Positions 33,401 through 42,679 of a stretch of 64,000 nucleotides of DNA are shown here, one piece after another. Location of the stretch: the NCBI RefSeq assembly GCF_021134715.1, contig NC_060019.1:6324001-6388000 (forward strand), read 5' to 3'. Source of the stretch: Daphnia pulex (Eukaryota; Arthropoda; Branchiopoda; Diplostraca; Daphniidae). A program made the position numbers and the translations under genes. Numbering within the stretch: position 1 is the first letter of the stretch; each line of letters begins with the position of its first letter. The notes beneath the pieces are model-generated. The model saw only the letters and a program-made list of their open reading frames with translations, did not search any database and was not told the origin of the DNA.

Positions 33401-34394
33401 CGTAATCTTAACGCAAAACGTAACTCGCTAAGCGATCACATTACCGCTGAAAAGCACAAAAGCCCAATCATGGGAAAATTTACCAACCTGTGTTGAACGA
33501 ATAAGGTATTCCTTCTGAAATCTTAACTGACGAAGGTTCCAACTTCATGTCAAACGCAAACAACTAAGAATCAAACAAGTCCGTACAACAATTTTCATCC
33601 ACAATGTTAAGGAGCAGTTAAACGTGAAAATCAAACCATCATTGATATGGTTACTTCTCGTGTATTCAACAATCCCAGAAAACAAAGCCTGAAGAGAATT
33701 CCTTCAGCATTGGACCAAAAGCAAACCAAAATCTTCTGGATATCAAAACAGTGATTAATCACCTGTTAGTTCAACGTAAAGAAGTAACATTTCTTCTTGC
33801 AGCTCGCTTATTCGATGAATAAACCGTCAAAAAGTTTACCGTGGTTAAAGCGAATCACACAAAGCAAAGGAAATCTGGTAAGGCACTCTATAAAACCCGT
33901 TTCAGTAAAGAAATTTGCATTTACTATATTAAAATAGATACTAAAAACGCCGTTGTAGACGACTCTGCAATTGCTGCTTCCCTTCGCAATCTTCATATTA
34001 GTGAACTAGCAAGTTACCTCAAAGAAACTGATTTGGAGGTTTCACCATAAAGCCTTACAGTTCATCTCATATCGTATCAGGAGCATGCACTTAAATGGAT
34101 GTTGTGGTGCGAATCGAGCGTTCACGCTGCTGGTAACCCGTTACCATTAATTGTTTTAATTACTTTAAATTAAACGTTCTTCACATTTTCTCTGATATGG
34201 GATACTGTCAGATGACGTGGGTTTGAGGAAAACTCGGTCTATGATAGCATTGATCGTACGTTAAAAATAAATGTCGAGTTGAATCAATTTTCTGGTGTAA
34301 TAACTTTGGTTTTCTGTCCTAAAGTTGTCGTAGGTAAGCGAAAACGAGTCATCCGCTATACGATTTTCTTTCACCAGGGTTTAGCATGAATTAT
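33401..34394 (+). pseudogene. Unknown spliced gene fragment (copy 1)
   Basis: A frame at 33841-34048 encodes TKNAVVDDSAIAASLRNLHISELASYL. An earlier piece at about 33700-33790 (SIGPKANQN-like in copy 2, then LLVQRKEVTFLL) is shared with 57637-57900. Stops and small indels disrupt both copies. No known family recognised. Confidence 0.35.
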
Positions 34395-34760
34395 AAATAT
34401 TAGCCTCCAATGATGTGCGTACCGTAACATCTCACTTCATTCATCACGTGGAATACCTTGTTTAAAATTTTAAATTCAATGGAAAACTGAAGAATGGCTG
34501 TCGGTATTACGTGTGTTGGTAATCCGCGACAGGAAAAGTGGACATAAACGAATTTTTGGAACTTAAGAAATGTTACATTCAATCTGATAGCCTCGCACAA
34601 GGTTAGAAATAATCGTTTAAGTTTCTCTGTGTTTAAATCAAATTGATTTTTATAAAATTTTTCTGTATTTATTCCTTCCGATAAACATCGTTCTATGTGA
34701 AATATTTTCGGATGCAAATTCTGAACAAGGTAAGGCTGTAACCAGTTCGTCAGTTTTTTT
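34395..34760. other. Stretch after the duplicated block, no gene supported
   Basis: A 121-residue minus-strand frame (34765-34400) is open but has no motif, and the plus strand leads into the SNF2 fragment. I see no firm gene. Confidence 0.35.
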
Positions 34761-34764
34761 TGCA

Positions 34765-34965
34765 ATTAAAATTTGATCGAATCGTTTTAGACGAGGGTCA
34801 CAAGATCTGAAATCATAAAACAGAAACAGCGGAAGCTATTTTCAAGCTCGAGGCTTTCTGCCTATGGATTCTCAGTGGAACACCGATTCAGAATGCTGAG
34901 GAAATGGATCTATTTTCCCTGTTTCAATTTCTTGGACCGCTGTTGCAGTCACTCCCAACAGTATT
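34765..34965 (+). pseudogene. SNF2-family ATPase fragment (motifs II and III)
   Basis: The frame contains FDRIVLDEGHKI, a stop, then NHKTETAEAIFKLEAF, and LSGTPIQN followed by DLFSLFQFLGPLL. DEGH is the SNF2 variant of the DEAH box and S/TGTPIQN is motif III, with the usual spacing. This pattern fits SNF2 translocases of the RAD5/HLTF/TTF2 type, which use ATP to remodel chromatin or displace polymerases. Only this exon-sized piece is present and it carries an in-frame stop, so it is a pseudogene fragment. Confidence 0.65.
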
Positions 34966-34969
34966 TGTG

Positions 34970-36115
34970 AAAATCCAGAAGGGTCCAAGAATGGTGAAGA
35001 AAATGATCCGTTGAACACGGAGGAACTGGAGACAATTGAACAATTGAAACAGGTAAAAACGATTAATAATAATAATTCATCATGGTAATAAATTTAAACG
35101 TGTTATAGGAAATCGCCGAGCTCAAGGCCGTCATTGACCAACTTCAGCGATCCCAAACCGCATTGATGTATATTATATATTGTTATAAACGATTATATTA
35201 TATTATGTTTTTTATATAGGGCCCTAAACAATTGGAGGACATTACTTTAGAAAATAATCGCCTGTAAGCGGTAATTATTTTTTAAATAAAATGTCGTTTT
35301 TAAGAAATGTTATATTTTTCTTGTTTAGTAAATTGTAAATCTGAAAGGAAAAATAGAAATTCTTGAGAAAGAGAAGCAAGATAGAGAACCCTCACCCCCT
35401 ATTGATTTTTTTAACAACAAATAAAATTTTTAAACTTTTTCATTTAGGAAATCGTAAGCAAATACGAGAACAAAGTCGATTGGATTGAAGTCGCGCAAGA
35501 GATATATAACGGTCGCACAGCCTTTGACTGTTTCCTGAATTACCAAAAGAAACTGACATAAATTGATATAAATTGGAAAGAAATGCGAAAAACATTTCCA
35601 TAGAAAACTGATGACCAGATTTACGCGTACGTGTGAATTTCCATTTATTCACGTTATGCCCATGATGATTAATCGTAAAAATTTCATTATTAGGCACTTT
35701 TGTTATTTGATGAACTCGTTGGATCGAAGCCCGTTTTTTGCTCATCAACCTGCTGCTTCTTTCTTGAACAAGCTTCCAAAGTCCAAAATGCTCTATGACC
35801 CTGAAGAATAGAACAAGAAAGAAAAATACTCCTTCAAGACTAAAAATCTACACTTGAGAGGCCAGCGAGTCCAACGGAACGAGAGTGGACTAGAGAAAAT
35901 TCTGAGATCCTACATGGCTGGAATTGCGGCGGCTGAAGTTGATACTAAATCGACGCGTACGAAATCCCCACCGAGGTAAAAATAATGCTAATTTTTAATG
36001 TATTTTAATTGTCCAATTAATCATTTCCCTTACATAGAAAACGAAAATCGAAAGGGACGAGGAAAGCGTACACGCCACCGTTGAAACGTGCCAATGACTC
36101 CAGGAGTCCATTGAA
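34970..36115 (+). pseudogene. SANT/Myb-domain gene fragment, SNAPC4-like
   Basis: Small exons with GT-AG borders follow each other: an acidic exon ending EELETIEQLKQ before gtaaaa (35052), a coiled-coil exon (EIAELKAVIDQLQRS, about 35110), another helical exon at 35340-35420, and a SANT/Myb repeat at 35449-35600 (KVDWIEVAQEIYNGRTAFDCF then NYQKKLT). The W-x-x-V/I-A-x-E...R-T-A-x-x-C pattern resembles the Myb repeats of SNAPC4, a subunit of the snRNA gene activator complex. Stops follow. A later basic tail (KRKSKGTRKAYTPPLKRA, 36045-36100) after a catag acceptor may belong to it. Family assignment beyond SANT/Myb is tentative. Confidence 0.45.
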
Positions 36116-36155
36116 CTGATCAATCTTTTATTGTAAACCAACTTACAGGTGGCGC

Positions 36156-36500
36156 GTGGCGGTGCGAATCTCAACGAGAGAGAAAAGGCTTCTTTTTTTT
36201 CCCCTGTCTCTAAATTTTCCCTTCGTCTTTAGCATGGCCTACTCTATGGTTAAGGCCTGTAGACTTGTAGCCACTGCCATGAAGGCGAGAGGCGTGGCCA
36301 AATTCCCTAGCCCTGTCCCTGTGAGAGCCAATCAGGCGAAAAATGGAGGGTACAACTTCGCCATCTCTGGTTTTTATCAATCATCTCATAGATTTAGGCG
36401 TGGTGATCCTAAACGGGCGTTGGGTCACCACAGGCCCAAATTTGCAGCAGTACGTCAACAGCCTGGATATGGGGAGAAGGGGCTACTAAAACGTGCATAA
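36156..36500 (+). CDS. Unknown 114-residue frame
   Basis: Open from ATG 36156 to a stop at 36498. From Met 36234 it is basic and rich in G, R, Y and A (VRANQAKNGGYNFAISGFYQ). A continuing frame after the stop (CAVEKYLGRRHFYSS) suggests the original protein was longer and a shift broke it. No family recognised. Confidence 0.25.
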   Translation: MAVRISTREKRLLFFPLSLNFPFVFSMAYSMVKACRLVATAMKARGVAKFPSPVPVRANQAKNGGYNFAISGFYQSSHRFRRGDPKRALGHHRPKFAAVRQQPGYGEKGLLKRA

Positions 36501-36659
36501 TGCACGTTGTGCAGTTGAAAAATATCTTGGCCGCAGACATTTTTATTCTTCTGAAACTGGAGATGCAGGCAGATACACCTGGAGCCTGCAGTATCCAACA
36601 CACGGAAGAGGCAAAATGATTATAAAATTATAAAAAAAAATTTCTTAATTTTTTTAATT

Positions 36660-36781
36660 TTTTTAGAGAAAATGTGCGTCAGCGTTACGGCAATAACCAA
36701 AGATGAAGCTAAGAACTTGGCGTTCTACAAATTTGCCAAAAAGCTGTTCTTCGCTGGCAAAATACCATCAGCTCGCCGTTA
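36660..36781 (+). pseudogene. Short terminal exon, possibly dsRBD-like
   Basis: After a pyrimidine-rich tract and acceptor near 36665, a 37-residue frame contains TKDEAKNLAFYKFAKKLFF and ends in a stop. The K-x-E-A-K-x-x-A helix resembles the last helix of double-stranded RNA binding domains. Too short for a firm call. Confidence 0.25.
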
Positions 36782-37367
36782 AATTTGTTTTTCAAAAAAT
36801 CTAAACTGTTTGAAAAACCAGAGCTATAGACTAATAATCTTTAGCAATTTTTATCTATACAACAATCTATACAACAATTTTTGCAGTCAACATATGGCGC
36901 CCACGAGTTTGCGCGCATATACCCATTGTTGTGTCCACAAAAGTTTTTAATGAGAAAATATAATTAGAATAACATGTACATTTTCAAATCAGTAAAATAC
37001 GAGAAACCTGATTCAATTATGAGAAACCTATTTTTTATTTGAAGTTAAAAGTTTTGTGGAGATCGGAGAAAAACTTCGAGAGAAAATTGACAACTACACA
37101 CCTCACGATAAAAGTAAAGGCCAGGCTCTGGTAGCTCCAGATAGTAGGAAACACCCCAGTCTTAGCAATTTAAAAAAAAAGTATTCAACTGAGGAAAACA
37201 CTACAAAACAAACGTGTCGATAAATTTGACCCTTCATGAAATTCACGTCTGCTTTTGGCCTCGTTCTAATGACATGCTGCATTCATTAGGGGGCCCTAAT
37301 CCACCTATTCTTCTTTATCGTCTTTTTCTTTTTCCTAGTGTGTTTCCCCCTTTCTTTTTGTACGTCA
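36782..37367. other. Non-coding stretch, nothing recognised
   Basis: AT-rich. The last 80 bases are pyrimidine-rich (ttctttatcgtctttttctt) and lead into an ATG in a good context at 37371. Confidence 0.4.
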
Positions 37368-37370
37368 ATA

Positions 37371-37745
37371 TGGCCGAAGCTGTTGCTGAACGGCGGTTGA
37401 TTGATGCCATCCTGAAAGATGAAATGGTAATTCAATTTTATCATTTTGCGTGCAGAAAAGAGTACGAAAGGAAAGGCAGAAGAGAAAGGGGAAGAAAGGG
37501 GTCGGTCTCTTTTTCTCACTCTCCCTTTGACTTATGGACAAAGTCAATGCTTTTTAGGTTAAGGTTACTCCAATCTTGAAATTTTGGAAAATTTAGCTAT
37601 ATCCAAGATAGACAACCTCGAACCATTCTTATTTTAAAATTCATTTTTAGGTACGTTGTGGCATCTTAAATAAGTCCGGTGAGGAATTTGATACTGTATT
37701 TCCATACGATATCGACGAAAAAAAAAATGGGGGAACACCAACTTC
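37371..37745 (+). CDS. Putative two-exon start of an unknown gene
   Basis: ATG 37371 (MAEAVAERRLIDAILKDEM) ends at a GTAATT donor near 37428. An acceptor tttttag near 37651 joins in phase to VRCGILNKSGEEFDTVFPYDIDE, after which the frame stops. The protein is not recognised and the following sequence to 38060 has only loose splice-like pieces. It may be a truncated gene. Confidence 0.3.
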
Positions 37746-38060
37746 TCGAACATGAGTAAACGGTCCCTTAAGGTTAAATTTCAGCAAATACTAATGTATT
37801 TTATTTTTACTTTTCACCCCCAGATCCTATCAGTGCACCAATGCCGTTGTGTGGTGCTATGGACACGGTGATAGAAAAGATAATATGGGGCGCCATTCAA
37901 ACAGTATAAAAAAACATCAGCAACCTTCTAATCCTACTCCTGATCCTACTGCTCGGGCTCTTCGCGACGTGAAAAAGGTAGTGATGTGACGTAAGTGGAT
38001 TCTCGAAACGGTAAAGTTATCTGTTAAGTTAACGGAAAAAGAGCTGCAAAAAAAGCTAAA

Positions 38061-38348
38061 TTGGAGCTCAACAATCAAACCGACTATGAGAAAACATCAT
38101 TAAAGTATGTATGTGAACGCGGTGACCGTGTTTCTGGTAAAATTGTTGTTAATAGTGACGTAAAAAGTACTCATGAGAAAGTAAAACAGGATTTATCCTT
38201 AGTTGTAGGAAACGACAATTCATATAATGTTGGAAGAGAAGCTATTGCCCAGTGGGACCGGCATGGTAATAGGTCTGACCACGAAGACTGCCAGAACGGC
38301 TATGGCAATGCCATTACGACTATGGCTAATGTTACTATTGTACAGTAG
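38061..38348 (+). CDS. Unknown 95-residue hydrophilic frame
   Basis: Opens at ATG 38061 and ends TAG 38346. Composition is rich in D, N, K, E and G with no membrane segment or motif. It may be a later exon of the gene starting at 37371. No family recognised. Confidence 0.25.
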   Translation: MELNNQTDYEKTSLKYVCERGDRVSGKIVVNSDVKSTHEKVKQDLSLVVGNDNSYNVGREAIAQWDRHGNRSDHEDCQNGYGNAITTMANVTIVQ

Positions 38349-39231
38349 TACTAATGCTTCAAAACAACAATGAGATTAAAATTTTTACTTACGCCACAGA
38401 TACAGATAAAGACCACTGTTTATGTTAAGTTTTTTATTGAAATCGCCATCTAACGGAAGAAAAGAAAGTCCCAATGAAAACAACAACAACAAATTTAAAA
38501 AAGCGAGAGCCGTTCCTGCATTTTCAAAAGCCACCACTCAACTATCTAGAGTGAAATTAATAACAATTTTTGTGTCTATACAAATCTTAAGTTGAATCAA
38601 TATATAAATATTATTTTTGGATCACTATATAGGCTATTTTAACACAAAGTATAGCTTAGTTGTAGAAAAGCGATCGTCTAAAGCTTAACAAGGCTATTAA
38701 TTTTACACTATAGCAAGGCTGACTGAACTTAAGAAAACTCACCTTATTTATGTTAATAAAGCTAAAGGTCACTATCAAAAGCCATGCTAGAAACTCGGTA
38801 ACGTTTCCTTTCATTGAATCAGAGCAAATTTAACTTGCCTCCTTGAAGCTTACACTATTATTTGAGCCTACCCTCTGAAGGTTGCGTTAAGCTTCGACCT
38901 AGCTCACCATAGGGAACGGGAAACCAGAAACTAATCGATTTTAGAATGGTGATTTATACAATAATACTGTCGGAAATTGAACAAAAGGATTCAAGAAAAT
39001 GTTGGTGTTGGATTTTTACTGTTTCGGTTCTGGCTTGGGATAATGCTTTGTTTGCTTGTAATTTTTTTTCCTGGGTTGCGATTTGTTCTTCAAAACTGGC
39101 AATTTCTCTGATTTTACTATTCGGTGGTCTACAAATTGCTGGTTTTTGTCTTTTTGAGTTTTTATTGTCAGATTTCCAGATTGGCTACAATTGATTATGT
39201 AGATAGTGGGGACGGAAGAGGCAGAGATTTA
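38349..39231. other. Stretch without a supported gene
   Basis: An 82-residue plus-strand frame (38946-39194) is hydrophobic (WVAICSSKLAISLILLFGG), but the opposite strand reads as a charged peptide continuous with the next feature, so the plus frame is probably a shadow. Confidence 0.35.
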
Positions 39232-39564
39232 CTAAACGGGATGGGAAGATGTTGTTTTAGTTAGAGTGGAACTACTTATACGACATAGTGGATCAGAAAA
39301 AGTTGTGGGTGGACTACTATAGTCAAGGTCAGTTTCAGAGTATGAATCAGGGGTCTCGAATAGTTCGTCTCCAGGTTGGATGTCTATGAGGAATATGGAT
39401 ACATGTATCCATACATTCTGAATCTGGTATCTAGATTCAGAATTAAGAGGAAGAGTAGGTTCATCTATTTCCATCAGTTGGTTGTGAGTAATAACGGAGC
39501 ACGAGCTAAAGGTATACTTGCAGATTTGAAGGATCTGTCGTAGTGTAACGATGGTTTGAGTCAC
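39232..39564 (-). CDS. Unknown 110-residue acidic Ser/Thr-rich frame
   Basis: Minus-strand frame from 39564 to 39232 with FETPDSYSETDLDYSSPPTT. No domain recognised. It contains an inverted phrase near 39400-39430 (gatacatgtatcc). Confidence 0.25.
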   Translation of the reverse strand: MTQTIVTLRQILQICKYTFSSCSVITHNQLMEIDEPTLPLNSESRYQIQNVWIHVSIFLIDIQPGDELFETPDSYSETDLDYSSPPTTFSDPLCRISSSTLTKTTSSHPV

Positions 39565-40266
39565 TTTTGTCGACGGTCATTATGGGAAAATTTTAACTGT
39601 AACTGAAGGTGTAACTCAGGGGGGATTCGGTCCAATGGGCGCAAGTCAACTGCAATATATATGTCTGCCTATCTTTTTTCAACAAATAGCATCCCAGAAG
39701 TTCTATTTGATGAGCTGCTGATTACACAAATAAATGAAATAGAATTTGATGGCACTTCAACAATGGAAGGTTGTGAAATATGTGGAGTATTATTTATAAT
39801 CCTTGTCCATTATTAGATGTCAAAGAAGAACAACTGGAATTACCGCTCTGTTGTATAACAAATGAGAGTCACCATAACCCACAACTTCTTATACGTTTAT
39901 ACATCATAATTTGAAAAAATTCTTGCAACTTTTGATTTATTAGCGCAATTGACAAAATTATAATAATGAAAATGTTTGGATGTGTATGATGATATGTTGT
40001 ACAAATCTCAATTTCATAACTTGTGGGGAAATGTTGGTGAGGGCTGTTCAAGTTGCCAACCTTGCAAGTTATGTACTACTTTTTCCTGGCAATTACACCA
40101 AGTGTTTTGGAACAAAATTGTTCATTAAATGAAGATCTATCAGGATTAATTACTGCTTTGGGATTAAAAACCATTTGAACTGGAATGATTGATTGCAGGC
40201 GACACTAAACGTCATCAATACTGGCATGCGCATTGGATAATGACGTATTTTGAGATTGACTCGGGG
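39565..40266. other. Stretch with weak, unassigned exon-like frames
   Basis: Near 39660 a frame MSAYLFSTNSIPEVLFDELL and a following LDVKEEQLELPLCC resemble the phrase LDVKYQLCC at 40530-40570, hinting at a degenerate duplicated exon. No protein family recognised. Confidence 0.3.
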
Positions 40267-40267
40267 C

Positions 40268-40440
40268 TACTATCGTGACTTCAACACGATAGTAATCCCC
40301 CCTCCAGATTTCATGGGGGGGACATCTAAGGGGGGCTGGAGGATACAATCAAGGGGGGACTCATATCTGGGGGGACATTATCTCGGGGTGGCTACTATCC
40401 GGGGTGAGATGGGGGATAGAGTAGGGAGGTCTCAGATCGA
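40268..40440 (+). other. Two hairpins followed by a G-run array
   Basis: Hairpin 1 has a 10-bp stem TACTATCGTG (40268-40277) with CACGATAGTA (40285-40294). Then CCCCCC (40297-40302) faces a run of seven G (40315-40321). From 40315 to about 40435 there are at least seven runs of 4-7 G, spaced about 8-17 nt, in phrases like GGGGGGACATCTAA and GGGGGGACTCATATCT. Some could stack as long-loop G-quadruplexes, or the runs may be degenerate tandem units. Confidence 0.6.
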
Positions 40441-41754
40441 CATGCCAGCTAACATTTAACGTCCTTTTAACCATACTAACCTATTAATACATAAAATGTT
40501 ATACTGTGATGAAATCGAGGAATTGAATGGCCTAACATTAGATGTTAAGTATCAACTCTGCTGTGTGGAACAAATAAATAAAAAGTATTCGACTACATTT
40601 TAGATTTGTTACTACAGAGAAACTTCTAGAAATTTGAAGTCTGGTTTCTATTTGAAGCTTGTTCCCCCAGAAAAGCCTTATAACACCAAATAAAAGTTCA
40701 AATTTTTGGCTTTAAATTCTCTTATGTTTCAACAAAAGAATTGCAGGGAAGCACTTTTGCAATTGCTATGTGCTAATTTACCTTTTCTAGGAAATTGAAA
40801 ATCAACCAATAACTTATACCTTTGCCGGAGTTTCTAAGATAACACTTTCTGAAACGATGTGAGACGATAGCACTAGAGCACGAACAAAACTGTGTCCCCT
40901 GTTTATTTGTTACTGTTATTGTTATTATTATTTGTTATTTGTTACGACCATGCCACAACGATTCAATTCGCCATGTGTAAATTGTCTGCTAGAAAGTGTT
41001 AATTAAATGGCGCCAATCTGGAATTTAGTTTTAAGTAAGTGGTTGTCACATCACTCAGAATTTTGTTTTATGCAAAGCCACTTTTTTTTAATTTTTAATC
41101 TAAGCAACATTATTTATAAGCTACAGAAAAAAAAATGATAAATTACTTTTACTTGCCAACCATTTACGAATGATGCAACAGGCCGAAGCAAATCAAATAT
41201 CTGGCAATGCTGTTCAATTTCCGAAAACACTGATAGTGTAGTGCAACTTTTCAATGGCGGCATCACTTTTCATATTTTCTCAATCTCAAGCCACTCTGGA
41301 AATGTCGAAGGTAATAGACAAGACTAAATGTCATGAATGACATAACAAGTAAACAAATATTTTATCTTGTGAGTTCTGTAGGGATTTGAGTGAAAATCGA
41401 GTTTGATACGTTTTTTTTCACCAATTTCTGTCAATACTTTGAAACATCTATCACTCCAATGTCCTCGTTATTTTGATGAAATTGCAAGTATCAGTGGCTG
41501 TAAGTTTTATTTACTCATTAATTTTTTGTTTGTTCTAAATCATTACAACTTCCTATCTCCTATTAGTGCTACCTGAGATGCCATTGCTGGTGCCCCTGGC
41601 TTCCACACAAGCCAGTCGTTCATTACTTTTCCATCCAAGAGTCGCTGAGGAAGCTCACAGACTCCTGTCTACTCATGATGATGCCTTTGCAGCTCAACTT
41701 CAACATAAAATCGACACGAAGACTCCCAAGTCCATTCCTTGATAACTTCCTGAG
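40441..41754. other. Non-coding stretch, nothing recognised
   Basis: AT-rich with a short (TTATTGTTA)n-like run near 40910-40950. No gene supported. Confidence 0.45.
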
Positions 41755-41880
41755 CGTGGTCCCCTGCAAATGTAATTGTCCACACTTTGCCGTTGTATCA
41801 CACACATGGAATCGTTAATGCTCTTCTATGCCCGTTATATGTCGGGGCCAGGTATCCAATGTTCGAAATATTTAATGTGG
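41755..41880 (+). pseudogene. Acyl-CoA synthetase fragment (ACSF3-like)
   Basis: In frame from about 41758: WSPANVIVHTLPLYHTHG, then IVNALLCPLYVGARYPMF. The LPLxHxHGxVNALLCPLxVGA segment is characteristic of malonyl-CoA/acyl-CoA synthetases of the ACSF3 type (AMP-forming), which activate dicarboxylic acids in mitochondria. Only about 40 residues exist; neither the P-loop upstream nor the adenylate motifs downstream are present. It lies directly before a prolyl hydroxylase fragment, so this is a junction of unrelated pieces. Confidence 0.6.
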
Positions 41881-41924
41881 TAGTTATTTATTTAACACAT
41901 TATTTATGTGGTTGTTCAGGTTCT

Positions 41925-42560
41925 GATACGCTACGGCGAACAACATCTTCAAAATGTTTATTGAAGAATGACAAACTCCTGGCGGAGCTGAAAAGCTGGT
42001 ACGATACTCGCCATCAGTTTTATTTTCTCCTGATGCCCATCAAAATCGAACAACATTCATTCGAGCCTGCGATTATACGATGTGCTGAGTGACGAAGAAA
42101 TCGAAACAATCAAGGAATTAGCCAAACCACTGGTAACTATAAATTTGAAAGAAAAAGTATTGCTTTGTTCTAAAAATGACGTCATGTGTGTAAATGCAGT
42201 TGGCTCGATCGATGGTGCAAGGGAAACTTGGCGTGGGGTACGAAGTTTCAAATGTTAGGACCTCGAAAACGGCTTGGCTTCCAGAGGGTTTACACCCCTT
42301 ACCAAATCATCTTTCCCTTCTTTGCAAATTGGACTAATCACTGGCTTGAAAACCGATCCTATTCGCGACGAAGCAGAACTCCTTCAGGTTTGAATCGAAA
42401 TCAAATTTTTATTGGTAGCCTACTGATAGTATATCTCACGCTCATTCCCTTTTTTATTATTTTGTTTTTAATTACTGACGACTAGGTTGCTAATTACGGG
42501 ATTGGTGGACATTACTCACCTCATCATGACTATCTAATGAAAGACAAAGCGGATTTCGAG
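41925..42560 (+). pseudogene. Prolyl 4-hydroxylase alpha-subunit fragment
   Basis: Three exons with consensus borders are visible. The first ends at 42132 (YDVLSDEEIETIKELAKP) before GTAACT. The second is 42200-42387 (LARSMVQGKLGVGYEVSN, RTSKTAWLPEG, then in a shifted frame ITGLKTDPIRDEAELLQ). The third is 42485-42560 (VANYGIGGHYSPHHDY) before GTAATA. These match the linker and start of the catalytic dioxygenase domain of collagen prolyl 4-hydroxylase alpha; the H-x-D iron ligands sit in PHHDY. The distal His and the 2-oxoglutarate Lys region are absent. One frame change in exon 1 (about 42055-42065) and one in exon 2 (near 42325) show that it is dead. Confidence 0.75.
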
Positions 42561-42679
42561 GTAATACAAATTTGTTTGATTTTATTTCGGTAGTGATGCG
42601 CCAGTAGCAAGTTTATTTTTTAAATTTAATTTTCTCCTCGATTATCCCCTCCAAGGATTAAAAATTACTAATATTTCTA
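42561..42679. other. Junction between prolyl hydroxylase and RecQ fragments
   Basis: Short non-coding stretch; the missing rest of the hydroxylase gene is not seen. Confidence 0.4.

Larger units (their letters stand above)
1..34394 (+). repeat. Expanded copy 1 of a duplicated block, disrupted by nested insertions
   Basis: Pieces of this interval match 50488-58463 in the same order and orientation: 1-1036 with 50488-51530, 14446-14690 with 52277-52528, parts of 14691-15510 with 54157-54897, 29891-30614 with 54898-55620, and 31326-34394 with about 55630-58463. Everything between these pieces is inserted sequence found only in this copy. The left end may lie outside the window. The right boundary follows the shared stretch ending in tttagcatgaatt. 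Identity judged by eye is high but with many small indels, so the duplication is not recent. Confidence 0.8.

Noticed and set aside
38946..39194. Small membrane protein
   Set aside because: Hydrophobic plus-strand frame lies opposite a charged minus-strand frame continuous with a neighbouring open region; likely a shadow.
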